A program made the translations under genes and the position numbers. From assembly GCA_934675045.1 (NCBI GenBank), contig CAKUPI010000011.1, positions 1 through 16,830 of the forward strand: 16,830 bases of DNA, read 5' to 3'. The notes below the pieces were generated by a model, which worked only from the letters and a program-made list of their open reading frames with translations, did no database searches and was not told the DNA's origin. The stretch is from an uncultured Eubacteriales bacterium. GTDB lineage: Bacteria > Bacillota > Clostridia > Oscillospirales > Butyricicoccaceae. Shown here piece by piece: positions 7,387 to 15,273 of the stretch (positions within the stretch are counted from its first letter, which is position 1; every line of letters starts with the position of its first letter).

Positions 7387-9516
7387 ATGATGAAGCACAT
7401 GACATTTGACAACTACCGCGTGTACGAGACCACGCTGGCCGGACACCCGCTGAAGTTCGAGCTGGGCAAGCTGGCCGGCCTGGCCAACGGCTCCTGCCTG
7501 GTCCGCTACGGCGACACCGTCATTTTAGCGACGGCCACCATGGCCAAAAAGCCCCGCGACGGCATCGATTTCTTCCCCCTGTCGGTCGACTTTGAAGAGC
7601 GTCTGTACGCCGTCGGCAGCATTCCCGGCAGCTTTATGCGCCGCGAGGGCCGCCCGAGCGAAAAGGCCATTTTGGTTTCGCGCGTCATCGACCGCCAGAT
7701 TCGCCCCTTCTTCCCCGGCGACATGCGCAACGACGTGTGCGTCAGCTGCACCGTCATGAGCGTCGACCATGACTGCGCCCCCGAGGTGGCCGCCATGCTG
7801 GGCGCCTCCGTCGCGTTGTCGGTCTCCGACATTCCGTGGAACGGGCCCATCGTCGGGCTGCAGGTCGGCTATGTCGACGGCGAGTACGTCATCTGCCCCA
7901 ACCGGGAGCAGCGCGAAAAGAGCATTTTGCAGCTGACCGTCGCCGGAAGCGCCGAAAAGGTCGTCATGATCGAGGCGGGCGCCGACGAGCTGCCCGACGA
8001 CAAAATGCTGACCGCCATTGCCAAGGGCCACGAGGAAATCAAAAAGCTGGTTTCCTTTATCAAAAGCATCAAGGCCGAAAACTTCAAAATGCCGGCCTCG
8101 TACCCCAGCCAGAAGCTGCCCGAGGAGATGTTTGAAGAGGTCAAGGCCTATGCCCGCGACCGCGTGCGCGCCGCCGTCGACACCGACGACAAGACGGTGC
8201 GCGACGCCCGGATTGACGAAATCTCCGCCGACGTGCAGGAGCATTTTGCCGAGAAGTACCCCGACAGCGAGGCGCTGCTGGACGAGTGCATGTACAAGCT
8301 GCAGAAGTTTGTCGTGCGCCGCATGCTGCTCGACGAGGGTAAGCGCGTCGACGGCCGCAGCATGACCGAGGTGCGCCCGCTGGCCGCCGAGGTCGGCGTT
8401 CTGCCCCGCGTCCACGGCTCGGGCCTGTTCACCCGCGGCCAGACGCAGGTTCTGACCACCTGCACCCTCGGCACCCTGCGCGACGCGCAGGAGCTGGACA
8501 CCACCTTTGAAGAAAAAGAAAAGCGCTATATGCACCACTACAACTTCCCGTCCTATTCGGTCGGCGAAGCCCGTCCGTCGCGCAGCCCCGGCCGCCGCGA
8601 AATCGGCCACGGCGCGCTGGCCGAGCGCGCGCTGGAGCCGGTCATCCCCTCGGTCGAGGAGTTCCCCTACGCGCTGCGTCTGGTCTCCGAGGTCGTCTCC
8701 TCCAACGGCTCGACCTCGCAGGGCTCCATCTGCGGCTCGACGCTGGCGCTGATGGACGCCGGCGTGCCCATCAAGGCGCCGGTCGCCGGCATTTCGTGCG
8801 GCCTGGTCACCGAGGGCGACCGCCACATCACCTTTACCGACATTCAGGGCATCGAGGACTTCTTCGGCGACATGGACTTCAAGGTCGGCGGCACGGAAAA
8901 GGGCATTACCGCCATTCAGGTTGACATCAAAAACGACGGCCTGACCATGGAGATCATCGCGGAGGCCTTCCAGAAAACCCGCGAGGCCCGCCACGGCATC
9001 CTCGAGGAGATCATGCTCAAGGCCATCCCCGCGCCCCGCGCCGAGCTGTCGCGCTTTGCGCCCAAGATGATTCAGATGCACATCGACCCCGACAAGATCC
9101 GCGAGGTCATCGGCAAGGGCGGCAGCGTCATTCAGAAGATCACCGCCGAAACCGACACCAAGATCGACATCGAGGACGACGGCTCCGTCTGCATTGCCGC
9201 CGTCAACGCCGACGACGGCGAACGCGCCAAGAAGATGATCGAGGCCATCGTGCTCGACCCCGAGATCGGCGATTTGTTCTACGGCAAGGTCACCCGCATT
9301 ATGACCTTCGGCGCCTTTGTCGAGTTTGCGCCCGGCAAGGAAGGGCTGATTCACATCTCCAAGCTGGAAAACCGCCGCGTGGACAAGGTGGAGGATGTCC
9401 TCAACATCGGCGACGAAACGTGGGTCAAGGTCATCGAAATCGACGACAAGGGCCGCATCAACCTTTCGCGCAAGGACGCTTTGAACGAAATCGCGAACAA
9501 AGAGAAGAATAAATAA
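7387..9516 (+). CDS. pnp: Polyribonucleotide nucleotidyltransferase (PNPase)
   Basis: This 709-residue enzyme degrades RNA 3' to 5' by phosphorolysis and is a core part of mRNA turnover. In order it has a first RNase PH domain (about 15-145), a helical linker, the catalytic second RNase PH domain (about 320-540), a KH domain with GKGG (576-579) and an S1 domain from about 628. The active-site segment EDFFGDMDFKVGG carries aspartates 491 and 497, equivalent to the E. coli pair D486/D492, and the phosphate-site motif GRREIGHGALAERAL is intact. I place the start at ATG 7387, eight bases after AAAGGTGG. GTG 7375 and ATG 7390 are alternatives, the former too close to its site. It follows rpsO through a 212-nt structured spacer and is closed by a terminator. 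Confidence 0.97.
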   Translation: MMKHMTFDNYRVYETTLAGHPLKFELGKLAGLANGSCLVRYGDTVILATATMAKKPRDGIDFFPLSVDFEERLYAVGSIPGSFMRREGRPSEKAILVSRVIDRQIRPFFPGDMRNDVCVSCTVMSVDHDCAPEVAAMLGASVALSVSDIPWNGPIVGLQVGYVDGEYVICPNREQREKSILQLTVAGSAEKVVMIEAGADELPDDKMLTAIAKGHEEIKKLVSFIKSIKAENFKMPASYPSQKLPEEMFEEVKAYARDRVRAAVDTDDKTVRDARIDEISADVQEHFAEKYPDSEALLDECMYKLQKFVVRRMLLDEGKRVDGRSMTEVRPLAAEVGVLPRVHGSGLFTRGQTQVLTTCTLGTLRDAQELDTTFEEKEKRYMHHYNFPSYSVGEARPSRSPGRREIGHGALAERALEPVIPSVEEFPYALRLVSEVVSSNGSTSQGSICGSTLALMDAGVPIKAPVAGISCGLVTEGDRHITFTDIQGIEDFFGDMDFKVGGTEKGITAIQVDIKNDGLTMEIIAEAFQKTREARHGILEEIMLKAIPAPRAELSRFAPKMIQMHIDPDKIREVIGKGGSVIQKITAETDTKIDIEDDGSVCIAAVNADDGERAKKMIEAIVLDPEIGDLFYGKVTRIMTFGAFVEFAPGKEGLIHISKLENRRVDKVEDVLNIGDETWVKVIEIDDKGRINLSRKDALNEIANKEKNK

Positions 9517-9542
9517 TTTTTCGCAAGGCACAATAAAAGCAC

Positions 9543-9571
9543 AAAGGGCGGCGCAGCGCGCCGCCCTTTTT
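9543..9571 (+). terminator. Intrinsic terminator after pnp
   Basis: A perfect 12-bp stem (9543-9554 with 9558-9569) has an AGC loop, with a T run at 9567-9571. Only 19 bases separate it from the start codon of the next gene. Confidence 0.92.
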
Positions 9572-9590
9572 CAAAGATTGGAGATTGCGT

Positions 9591-10835
9591 ATGGTAGAAA
9601 AAATCGTTCTCCCCAACGGCGTGCGGCTGGTGCACGAAAAAATGCCCAGCATGCGCACCTGTACGCTGGGGCTGTGGGTGGAAAGCGGCGCGCGCCACGA
9701 GCCGGCCGGGCTGTGCGGCGTTTCGCACTATATTGAGCACATGCTGTTCAAGGGCACCGAAAGTCGTTCGGCCGCCGAGCTGGCCGCGGCCTTTGACGCC
9801 GTCGGCGGGCAGGTCAACGCCTTTACCACCAAAGAGCACACCTGCTACTACTGCCGCACGCTCGACACGCATTTGCAGCGGGCGGCCGGGCTTTTGTGCG
9901 ACATGTTTTTCCATTCGGTCTTTGCCGAAAAAGAGATGAACCTTGAGCGTCAGGTCATTTTGGAGGAAATCGGCATGTACGAGGACACGCCCGAGGACCT
10001 CGTTTCAGAAATCCTGACCGGGGCCGTGTACGGCGGCTCGGCCCTCGGCCGGCCCATTCTCGGAACGCCGGAAACCCTTGGCGGCATGACGGGGCAGACC
10101 CTGCGCGATTACCGCGAGCGGTGCTACACGCCGGAGAACATCGTGATTGCCCTGTGCGGCAGCTACCGCGACGAGGATTTGCGTATGCTCGCCGACGCCT
10201 TTTCCGGGCTGGAAAAGCGTCCGGCGCCGCGGCGCGACGACGCGCAGTACCGGCCGGGGCTGGTCACCAGGAAAAAGGACATCGAGCAGAACCACCTGAT
10301 GCTCTGCTTCCCGGCGCTGCCCGCGGGGTCTGACCGCCGGTACGATTTGCAGGTGCTGAACAGCGCCTTCGGCGGCGGAATGTCGTCGCGCCTGTTCCAG
10401 AAGGTGCGCGAGGAGAGCGGGCTGTGCTATTCCGTGTACAGCTTCAGCACCGCCTACATCGGAACCGGCGTGCTGGGCATTTACACCGCCCTGTCCAGGG
10501 AGACCGAGCTTCAGGCGCTGCGCCTCATCCGCGAAGAAATCGAGCGTCTGCTGGACGGCGGGCTGACGCAGGACGAGCTTTTCCGCAATGTCGAGCAGCT
10601 CAAGGCCAACGTCATCATGGGAATGGAGAGCACCAGCTCGCGCATGATGAGCGTGGCCCGGAGCGAGTTCATCTACGGGCACGCCCACACGCCCGAGGAC
10701 ATCATCCGCGGCTTTGACGCCGTGACAGGCGACAGCGTGCTGCGGCTGGCGCGCGAAGTTTTCGACTTCGACCGTGTATCGCTGTCGGCGGTGGGGCAGG
10801 TCAAGGATAAAGAGCAATATAAAAAAGCGTTTTAA
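9591..10835 (+). CDS. M16 family zinc metallopeptidase (MlpA/YmxG-like)
   Basis: This 414-residue single-chain member of the pitrilysin/processing-peptidase family is cytoplasmic, with no signal peptide. The inverted zinc motif HYIEH occupies residues 46-50, with the third ligand expected in the LEEI segment (E126, 76 residues after the second histidine); all catalytic residues are therefore present. The second half contains the conserved inactive-domain region (FGGGMSSRLFQKVREESGLCYSVYS is split by the arginine/tyrosine substrate clamp typical of the family). The ATG at 9591 has GGAGA six bases upstream. In Bacillus subtilis the M16 peptidase gene mlpA lies just downstream of pnpA, so the neighbourhood is conserved. 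No promoter fits between it and the pnp terminator, so read-through from pnp is likely. Its natural substrate is unknown. Confidence 0.92.
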   Translation: MVEKIVLPNGVRLVHEKMPSMRTCTLGLWVESGARHEPAGLCGVSHYIEHMLFKGTESRSAAELAAAFDAVGGQVNAFTTKEHTCYYCRTLDTHLQRAAGLLCDMFFHSVFAEKEMNLERQVILEEIGMYEDTPEDLVSEILTGAVYGGSALGRPILGTPETLGGMTGQTLRDYRERCYTPENIVIALCGSYRDEDLRMLADAFSGLEKRPAPRRDDAQYRPGLVTRKKDIEQNHLMLCFPALPAGSDRRYDLQVLNSAFGGGMSSRLFQKVREESGLCYSVYSFSTAYIGTGVLGIYTALSRETELQALRLIREEIERLLDGGLTQDELFRNVEQLKANVIMGMESTSSRMMSVARSEFIYGHAHTPEDIIRGFDAVTGDSVLRLAREVFDFDRVSLSAVGQVKDKEQYKKAF

Positions 10836-10840
10836 AAACC

Positions 10841-10875
10841 GCGCCTGGGGGCATTGCAGCCTCCGGGCGCTTTTT
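10841..10875 (+). terminator. Intrinsic terminator between the M16 and GNAT genes
   Basis: A 12-bp stem (10841-10852 with 10859-10870, two G-U pairs) has loop ATTGCA and is followed by TTTTT (10871-10875). The next start codon is 13 bases later. Confidence 0.88.
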
Positions 10876-10888
10876 GTGAGGAAAAAAC

Positions 10889-11350
10889 ATGGAAATTGTG
10901 ACCAAGCGCTGTCATATTCGCCCCTTTTGTGAGGGAGACATCGACGCCTGTATGGCCTACCGCAACAATGCGCAATGGAAATACCAGAGCTTTAAGGGGC
11001 TGAGCCGCGAGCAGTACCGCGAGGCACTGCTGGGCGGTTCGCCGGATGAGGGCGTGCAGCTGGACATCGTCTGCCGCAGGACCGGCGAGCTGCTGGGAGA
11101 TTTGTATTTGCGGCGCGAAGGCGGGGTGTGCTGGCTGGGGTACACAGTGGCGCCGGAGCACGCGCGGCAGGGTTACGCCTTTGAGGCGGCGCCGGCCGCC
11201 GTTGCAGAGCTTGCGGCGCGGGGCGTGGGCTGTATGATGGCCGGGGCCGAGGCGGAAAATACCGCGTCGGCAGCACTGCTGAAAAAACTGGGATTCACCT
11301 TTTTGTACGCCGAAAACGGCGAAAACATCTATTCGATGAAGCTACAATAG
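10889..11350 (+). CDS. GNAT family N-acetyltransferase (RimJ/RimL-like)
   Basis: This 153-residue single-domain acetyltransferase would transfer acetyl from acetyl-CoA to an amine; the acceptor is unknown. The N-terminal strand TKRCHIRPFCEGDIDACMAY is the RimJ/RimL-type opening. The central strand LGYTVAPEHARQGYAFEA contains the acetyl-CoA pyrophosphate loop in a slightly degenerate form (HARQGYA for Q/RxxGxG/A). The C-terminal segment ENTASAALLKKLGF is the common GNAT helix that contacts CoA. AGG at 10879-10881 is seven bases before the ATG. The gene begins immediately after a terminator with no room for a promoter, so expression probably depends on read-through or on a promoter inside the M16 gene. 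It ends at a second terminator. Confidence 0.87.
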   Translation: MEIVTKRCHIRPFCEGDIDACMAYRNNAQWKYQSFKGLSREQYREALLGGSPDEGVQLDIVCRRTGELLGDLYLRREGGVCWLGYTVAPEHARQGYAFEAAPAAVAELAARGVGCMMAGAEAENTASAALLKKLGFTFLYAENGENIYSMKLQ

Positions 11351-11356
11351 ACAGTG

Positions 11357-11394
11357 CAAGGCCGGGAAGCATTCGCTCCCCGGCCTTGTGTTTT
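11357..11394 (+). terminator. Terminator after the GNAT gene
   Basis: Ten pairs (11357-11366 with 11379-11388) plus an inner three-pair tip around ATTC form a strong hairpin, followed by TGTTTT. The convergent gene ends at 11421, so it may also stop leftward transcription, although no T run follows it on that strand. Confidence 0.78.
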
Positions 11395-11420
11395 GTGAAA
11401 GGTTAAAATCACCGCGTCTG

Positions 11421-11951
11421 TCATTCGGCAAAACGGGCGTCAAAGTCCTGAAACAGCTCATTCAAATAGCCCTGGGTGACAAGCCTGCGGCGCGGCTGCA
11501 GCAGGCCGTTTGCATCGACGAAGAAGTAAGCGTCGTAGATTTTTTTACATTCTTCAGACACCGTGCGGAGATAGGCGGCGTCCTGCTCGTCAAGCGCGGA
11601 CTTCCGGTCAAGCCAGAACATGATTTGCTCCAACACGAAGAGGGCCGAGCTGGGCGCGCCGAAGTGTGCGCGGGCAAAGCCCTTCATGTAGGAATACCCA
11701 TTGGTGGCCGTCAGTACATCGTATGCCTTCCGGGCTCCCTGCATGGCAAGAGGAGGGAGCTGTTGGCCGGCAGACACGGCGTCGAGCTCATGCGCCAGGT
11801 TGTTCAGGCAGGTAACCGAGCTGGACGTGTATAGTGCCCGCGCTTCAAAAATAAGCTTCCACGACAGTCCGATGTAAAGGGCGGCGGCCAGCAGCAAAGC
11901 AGTGAGCGCCAGAATGAGAAGCCGGCAGTGCCGAGGGAGTTTTTTAAACAT
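11421..11951 (-). CDS. Single-pass membrane protein of unknown function
   Basis: I do not recognise this 176-residue protein. A basic N-terminus (FKKLPRHCR) precedes one hydrophobic span at about residues 9-27, after which the chain is mostly helical and should lie outside the membrane. It is rich in alanine and leucine, with two scattered cysteines in the soluble part. I chose the ATG at 11951 because GAGGTG (11956-11961) lies just ahead of it; the longer opening at 11972 overlaps the upstream stop and has no ribosome binding site. It is 20 bases downstream of the secreted-protein gene on the same strand, so the two form a pair and may act together at the cell surface. Its GC content is closer to the genome than that of its partner. 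Confidence 0.7.
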   Translation of the reverse strand: MFKKLPRHCRLLILALTALLLAAALYIGLSWKLIFEARALYTSSSVTCLNNLAHELDAVSAGQQLPPLAMQGARKAYDVLTATNGYSYMKGFARAHFGAPSSALFVLEQIMFWLDRKSALDEQDAAYLRTVSEECKKIYDAYFFVDANGLLQPRRRLVTQGYLNELFQDFDARFAE

Positions 11952-11971
11952 AAAGCACCTCGTTGAAAGCA

Positions 11972-13276
11972 TTAGGTTACGGTTACGGAAACCGATTTGG
12001 ATTTGACAGTGCTATGTCCAGCAGCGTAATCCATGGCGTTACTGACAAAAAATCTCCATTCAAGCAGCATATTCCCGGATGTTGCCACTCCACCATAATC
12101 TTGTGTCTGATAGGTTACACCTAGTTTGTTTCCTATAGCGTTTAATGAATACGGAGAATTCAAACTGGTTTCTCCGTTACGTGTCAGTATTCCATTATAA
12201 TTATCAAAATCAATTGTAAGTTCATTCCTTTGATAATTACCAGAGAAATATGGCGTAAAGGACAACGAAGGTGAAACGCTGAAGCCTTTCTTACCTACAC
12301 TTATGCCCATAGAAAAAGAAGTTGTAATGCCACCGGAGCGCCAAACGTTATCATCCGAATCACCAACACGTTGTACATTTAACCCGACATTGGAATTGGT
12401 AGCCAAGGCTAATGTGATGTTTGTTAAGGAAAGTGTAGATGAAGTGCTGGATTCTTCGTTAGGATAACCTGGAGCAGAAATGGATTTTGCAGTTATTTTT
12501 AATGTCATCCTTGCGTTTCCAATTTGATTTCTCGCTAAATCAGATATATTCCAACCATATTCGTATTGCAAATTATGTCGGATTGTTATACCGAAACTGT
12601 TATATGAGTACTGCTCAAGGGCAAGTAGTGCAGTAGATTCAGCACGTGTACTTATTTCGCTGCGTAAAGTACCAGCAGGCTCAAACACCTTTCCGTACCA
12701 AGATTGTGCTAAACAGGCTTCGTCAGAGGTACCGTTAGAAGCCGAAAAGGGGGCAATAATATTCGGAAAGGCAACACCAAAAATTTCGATTATAACAAAG
12801 TTAGAGGTATCTTTTTCGCGCAAATATAACTTTAGCACGGTGCCAAAGTTATTTTGCCGGCTGTAAGCGTTAAAATACAGCAGGGATTTTGAGATCTCTT
12901 TTTCAGCTGCGATATAGAGGACGTCGAAATTGTTTTGACTGTCTTCACCTTGATAGATGTAAACATTGCCGTTTTCGTTGACAGCCGCATACTGGGCGTT
13001 GATGCTAAAGGGCTGCCCACCTGCGGCACCGGCCAACTGAACGGAGTTAGAATTGAAGGTTACGTTTACATCAGCATATGCGTCGTTTGTAAATTGGTTA
13101 TTGTCCAATGTCTCGTTCAGCAAATTGCTTCCGTTCGGCAAAACATTCGGAACATACGCACATTTAACGACAGGCTGTGGTGCGGGAGAAAAAGCTGCAA
13201 ATGCGGGGGTCATCATCATAAAGAATAGGAGTGCTGACAGTGCCAAGCTACACATTTTAGAAATTTTCCGTTTCAT
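11972..13276 (-). CDS. Secreted protein of unknown function
   Basis: This 434-residue protein has a textbook signal peptide: a basic start KRKISK, a hydrophobic core and a likely cleavage after the AFA near residue 27. The mature chain is rich in asparagine, serine, threonine and aromatic residues with a strand-like pattern and no lipobox, sortase motif or membrane anchor. No catalytic motif was recognised. The last residues (KSKSVSVTVT) read as a final strand. The ribosome binding site AAGGAAGGAG precedes the ATG. The DNA is clearly more AT-rich than its neighbours and uses codons such as AAT, TTA and ATA that the flanking genes avoid, which points to acquisition by transfer. It has its own extended -10 promoter and leads a two-gene unit with the membrane protein downstream. 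Confidence 0.8.
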   Translation of the reverse strand: MKRKISKMCSLALSALLFFMMMTPAFAAFSPAPQPVVKCAYVPNVLPNGSNLLNETLDNNQFTNDAYADVNVTFNSNSVQLAGAAGGQPFSINAQYAAVNENGNVYIYQGEDSQNNFDVLYIAAEKEISKSLLYFNAYSRQNNFGTVLKLYLREKDTSNFVIIEIFGVAFPNIIAPFSASNGTSDEACLAQSWYGKVFEPAGTLRSEISTRAESTALLALEQYSYNSFGITIRHNLQYEYGWNISDLARNQIGNARMTLKITAKSISAPGYPNEESSTSSTLSLTNITLALATNSNVGLNVQRVGDSDDNVWRSGGITTSFSMGISVGKKGFSVSPSLSFTPYFSGNYQRNELTIDFDNYNGILTRNGETSLNSPYSLNAIGNKLGVTYQTQDYGGVATSGNMLLEWRFFVSNAMDYAAGHSTVKSKSVSVTVT

Positions 13277-13329
13277 GTTTGTTCTCCTTCCTTTTTGAAT
13301 TTATAGAATACAGGATACCTGATAATCAC

Positions 13330-13338
13330 AGTATACCA
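13330..13338 (-). promoter_or_regulatory. Extended -10 promoter of the secreted-protein gene
   Basis: Reading leftward, TGG precedes TATACT (-10 at 13335-13330), an extended -10 element. The best -35 is TTTACG at 15 bases, which is weak. Transcription would start near 13323, about 47 nt before the ATG. The 12-nt core at 13329-13340 recurs exactly at 16631-16642, in front of the other accessory unit. Confidence 0.65.
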
Positions 13339-13399
13339 CAGAAGCGATGCCGTAAATATGTATCAATGCGTAGAATTTTACAGGATAATATGATGCGTT

Positions 13400-13939
13400 A
13401 TGACGAAGAATCGTTTAACGCCCCAAAATAAAAGGGAGTACCGCTGTATCAGGGCAATATCCGCTAAAGACCTGTTCAGCCTTCACGGTGCCGTTATGAG
13501 CTATTCGGAAAGTCTGTTGTACAGCGGTTATCAGGATCTCAACCTGACACGCATTTTTATGGCCAGCATCTTTATCGGCTCGTCGGGGGCTATGATGGAT
13601 CTCGCCGTCGATATCACATCAGCTGTGTATGAGGTGGTGCAGAAAAAGCCGGATATCGGCTGGAGAGAGGCGACGCGCTCCGGGTTCAACGTCGGCCGCG
13701 CCGCGATGGGGACCATGACGACAACATTGCTTTTTGCCTATTCGGGCGGTTACATTGCATTGCTGATGGTTTTTATGGCGCAGGGTACACCGCTGTACAC
13801 TATTTTTAACTACAAATATGTTTCAGCTGAGATTTTGCACACCGTGATCGGCAGTTTTGGACTGTGCACCGTCGCCCCTTTTACCGCGCTGACCAGCGGA
13901 CTGCTTCTGAAGGCCGGACAGCCTTTACAGGGGCAATAA
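13400..13939 (+). pseudogene. 5'-truncated YibE/F family membrane protein
   Basis: From about residue 25 this frame reads as the C-terminal half of a YibE/F-like multi-pass membrane protein: LHGAVMSYSESLLYSGYQ, then IFIGSSGAMMDLAVDI, a ARSGF-type loop ending GRAAMGTMTTTLLFAYSGG, and a closing AEILHTVIGSFG. Family members are typically near 370 residues or more, so about 200 N-terminal residues and several membrane spans are missing. The first 20 or so residues (from the ATG at 13400) do not look like the family, and no ribosome binding site precedes any plausible start. The junction with AT-rich DNA lies near 13460. It is most likely a gene remnant left by insertion or deletion involving the adjacent secreted-protein unit. 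The remaining half is intact and not frameshifted, so the loss may be recent. Confidence 0.75.
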
Positions 13940-13958
13940 AAAAGGGCCGATGGCGAAA

Positions 13959-13973
13959 ATGTACGCTGTACAT
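13959..13973. promoter_or_regulatory. Palindromic operator candidate overlapping the cofE-like promoter
   Basis: ATGTAC-GCT-GTACAT is a perfect inverted repeat of 6 bp arms. Its right arm covers the -35 box (13967-13972). A second symmetric element, ATAGT-GTAT-ACTAT (13984-13997), overlaps the -10 box. The word TGTACGC recurs downstream at about 14009. No regulator is recognised. Confidence 0.5.
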
Positions 13974-13995
13974 CTCCCTTTTTATAGTGTATACT
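13967..13995 (+). promoter_or_regulatory. Promoter of the CofE-like gene
   Basis: TGTACA (13967-13972) and TATACT (13990-13995) are separated by 17 bases. Transcription should start near 14002, giving a leader of about 37 nt. Confidence 0.75.
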
Positions 13996-14038
13996 ATTGA
14001 AGGTAAGCGTGTACGCCCGAAAAGGAGAGAGTGTATAT

Positions 14039-15229
14039 ATGGAAAGAAAAGTAGGTACCGTCGTCCGCGGCATTCGCGCGCCGATCATCCGCGAAGGGGA
14101 CGACCTGGCGCGTATTGTTGCCGATTCCGTGCTGGAAGCGCAGGCGCAGGAGGGATTTGCGCCGCAGGACCGCGACATTGTCGCCGTGACCGAGGCCGTT
14201 GTCGCCCGCGCGCAGGGCAACTACGCCCACATCGACGACATCGCCGCCGACGTGCGGCAGAAGCTGGGCGGGGGCGCGGTCGGCGTCATTTTCCCCAGTC
14301 TCAGCCGCAACCGTTTTGCCGTTTGCCTCAAGGGTATCGCCCGCGGCCTGCAAAAGGTCATTTTGATGCTGTCCTACCCGTCGGACGAGGTGGGCAACCA
14401 CCTGATCGATTCCGATCAGCTGGACGAAAAGGGCGTCGACCCCTATGCCGACGTGCTGACCGAGGCCCGCTACCGCGAGCTGTTCGGCGTCAATCTGCAC
14501 CCCTTTACCGGCGTCGACTATGTGGAGTATTATAAAAACCTCATTCAGGAGGCCGGAGCCGAGGTCGAGATTCTGTTCGGCAACGACTGCCGCGCCATTC
14601 TGCCCTATACCAAAAAGGTGCTGTGCTGCGACATCCACACCCGCCGCCGCACCAAGCGCCGCCTGCTGTCCGCCGGGGCCGAGGTGGTGTACGGGCTCGA
14701 CGAAATCCTGACGGCGCCGGTCAACGGCAGCGGCTGCAACGAGAGCTACGGCCTTTTGGGGTCCAACAAGGCGACCGAGGAGACGATCAAGCTGTTCCCG
14801 CGCGAGTGCTCCGATTTTGTGCACGAGGTGCAGCGCCTTTTGAAGGAGAAAACCGGAAAAACCATCGAGGTCATGGTCTACGGCGACGGCGCCTTTAAGG
14901 ACCCTGCGGGGAAGATTTGGGAGCTGGCCGACCCCGTCGTTTCGCCCGCCTATACCAGCGGGCTGGAGGGCACGCCCAACGAGGTCAAGCTGAAGTATCT
15001 GGCCGACAACAACTTCGCCCACCTGTCGGGCGACGCGCTTAAAGAGGCCGTTTCGGAGTACATCCGCCAGAAAGAGGGCAACCTGGTCGGGAAGATGGAG
15101 TCGCAGGGCACCACGCCCCGCCGTTTGACCGACCTCATCGGCTCGCTGAGCGATTTGACCTCGGGCAGCGGCGACAAGGGAACGCCCATTGTCTACATTC
15201 AGAACTACTTTGACAACTACGCAAAATAA
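14039..15229 (+). CDS. CofE-like protein (coenzyme F420-0:L-glutamate ligase family)
   Basis: This 396-residue soluble protein belongs to the F420 gamma-glutamyl ligase family, which in methanogens and actinobacteria adds glutamate to F420-0 using GTP. The N-terminus shows the family pattern: VRGIRAPIIREGDDLARI, then DIVAVTEAVVARAQGNY, equivalent to the DIlvVTqKiVSkaEGR strand-helix. A later segment, VYGDGAFKDPAGKIWELADP, takes the place of the metal- and substrate-binding DSxGR region. It is longer than archaeal CofE (about 250 residues), with an internal insertion. No other F420 genes are in the window and most Clostridia are not known to make F420, so the actual acceptor may be different. 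The ATG at 14039 follows AGGAGA by ten bases. The gene stands alone between its own promoter and terminator. Confidence 0.8.
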   Translation: MERKVGTVVRGIRAPIIREGDDLARIVADSVLEAQAQEGFAPQDRDIVAVTEAVVARAQGNYAHIDDIAADVRQKLGGGAVGVIFPSLSRNRFAVCLKGIARGLQKVILMLSYPSDEVGNHLIDSDQLDEKGVDPYADVLTEARYRELFGVNLHPFTGVDYVEYYKNLIQEAGAEVEILFGNDCRAILPYTKKVLCCDIHTRRRTKRRLLSAGAEVVYGLDEILTAPVNGSGCNESYGLLGSNKATEETIKLFPRECSDFVHEVQRLLKEKTGKTIEVMVYGDGAFKDPAGKIWELADPVVSPAYTSGLEGTPNEVKLKYLADNNFAHLSGDALKEAVSEYIRQKEGNLVGKMESQGTTPRRLTDLIGSLSDLTSGSGDKGTPIVYIQNYFDNYAK

Positions 15230-15239
15230 GCAGGCAAAG

Positions 15240-15273
15240 CAGCCGCCCGAACATCGCGTTCGGGCGGCTGTTT
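15240..15273 (+). terminator. Intrinsic terminator after the CofE-like gene
   Basis: A perfect 13-bp stem (15240-15252 with 15258-15270) has loop ATCGC and is followed by TTT. It begins ten bases after the stop codon. Confidence 0.88.

Noticed and set aside
11388..11834. Plus-strand open frame opposite the membrane protein at 11421-11951
   Set aside because: It lacks a ribosome binding site and family features. The minus-strand gene has a good ribosome binding site, a membrane helix and a partner gene.
13309..13387. Nine-base direct repeat TACAGGATA at 13309-13317 and 13379-13387
   Set aside because: It is short, in AT-rich spacer, and not associated with any mobile-element gene; chance is a sufficient explanation, although it could be a faint trace of an insertion.
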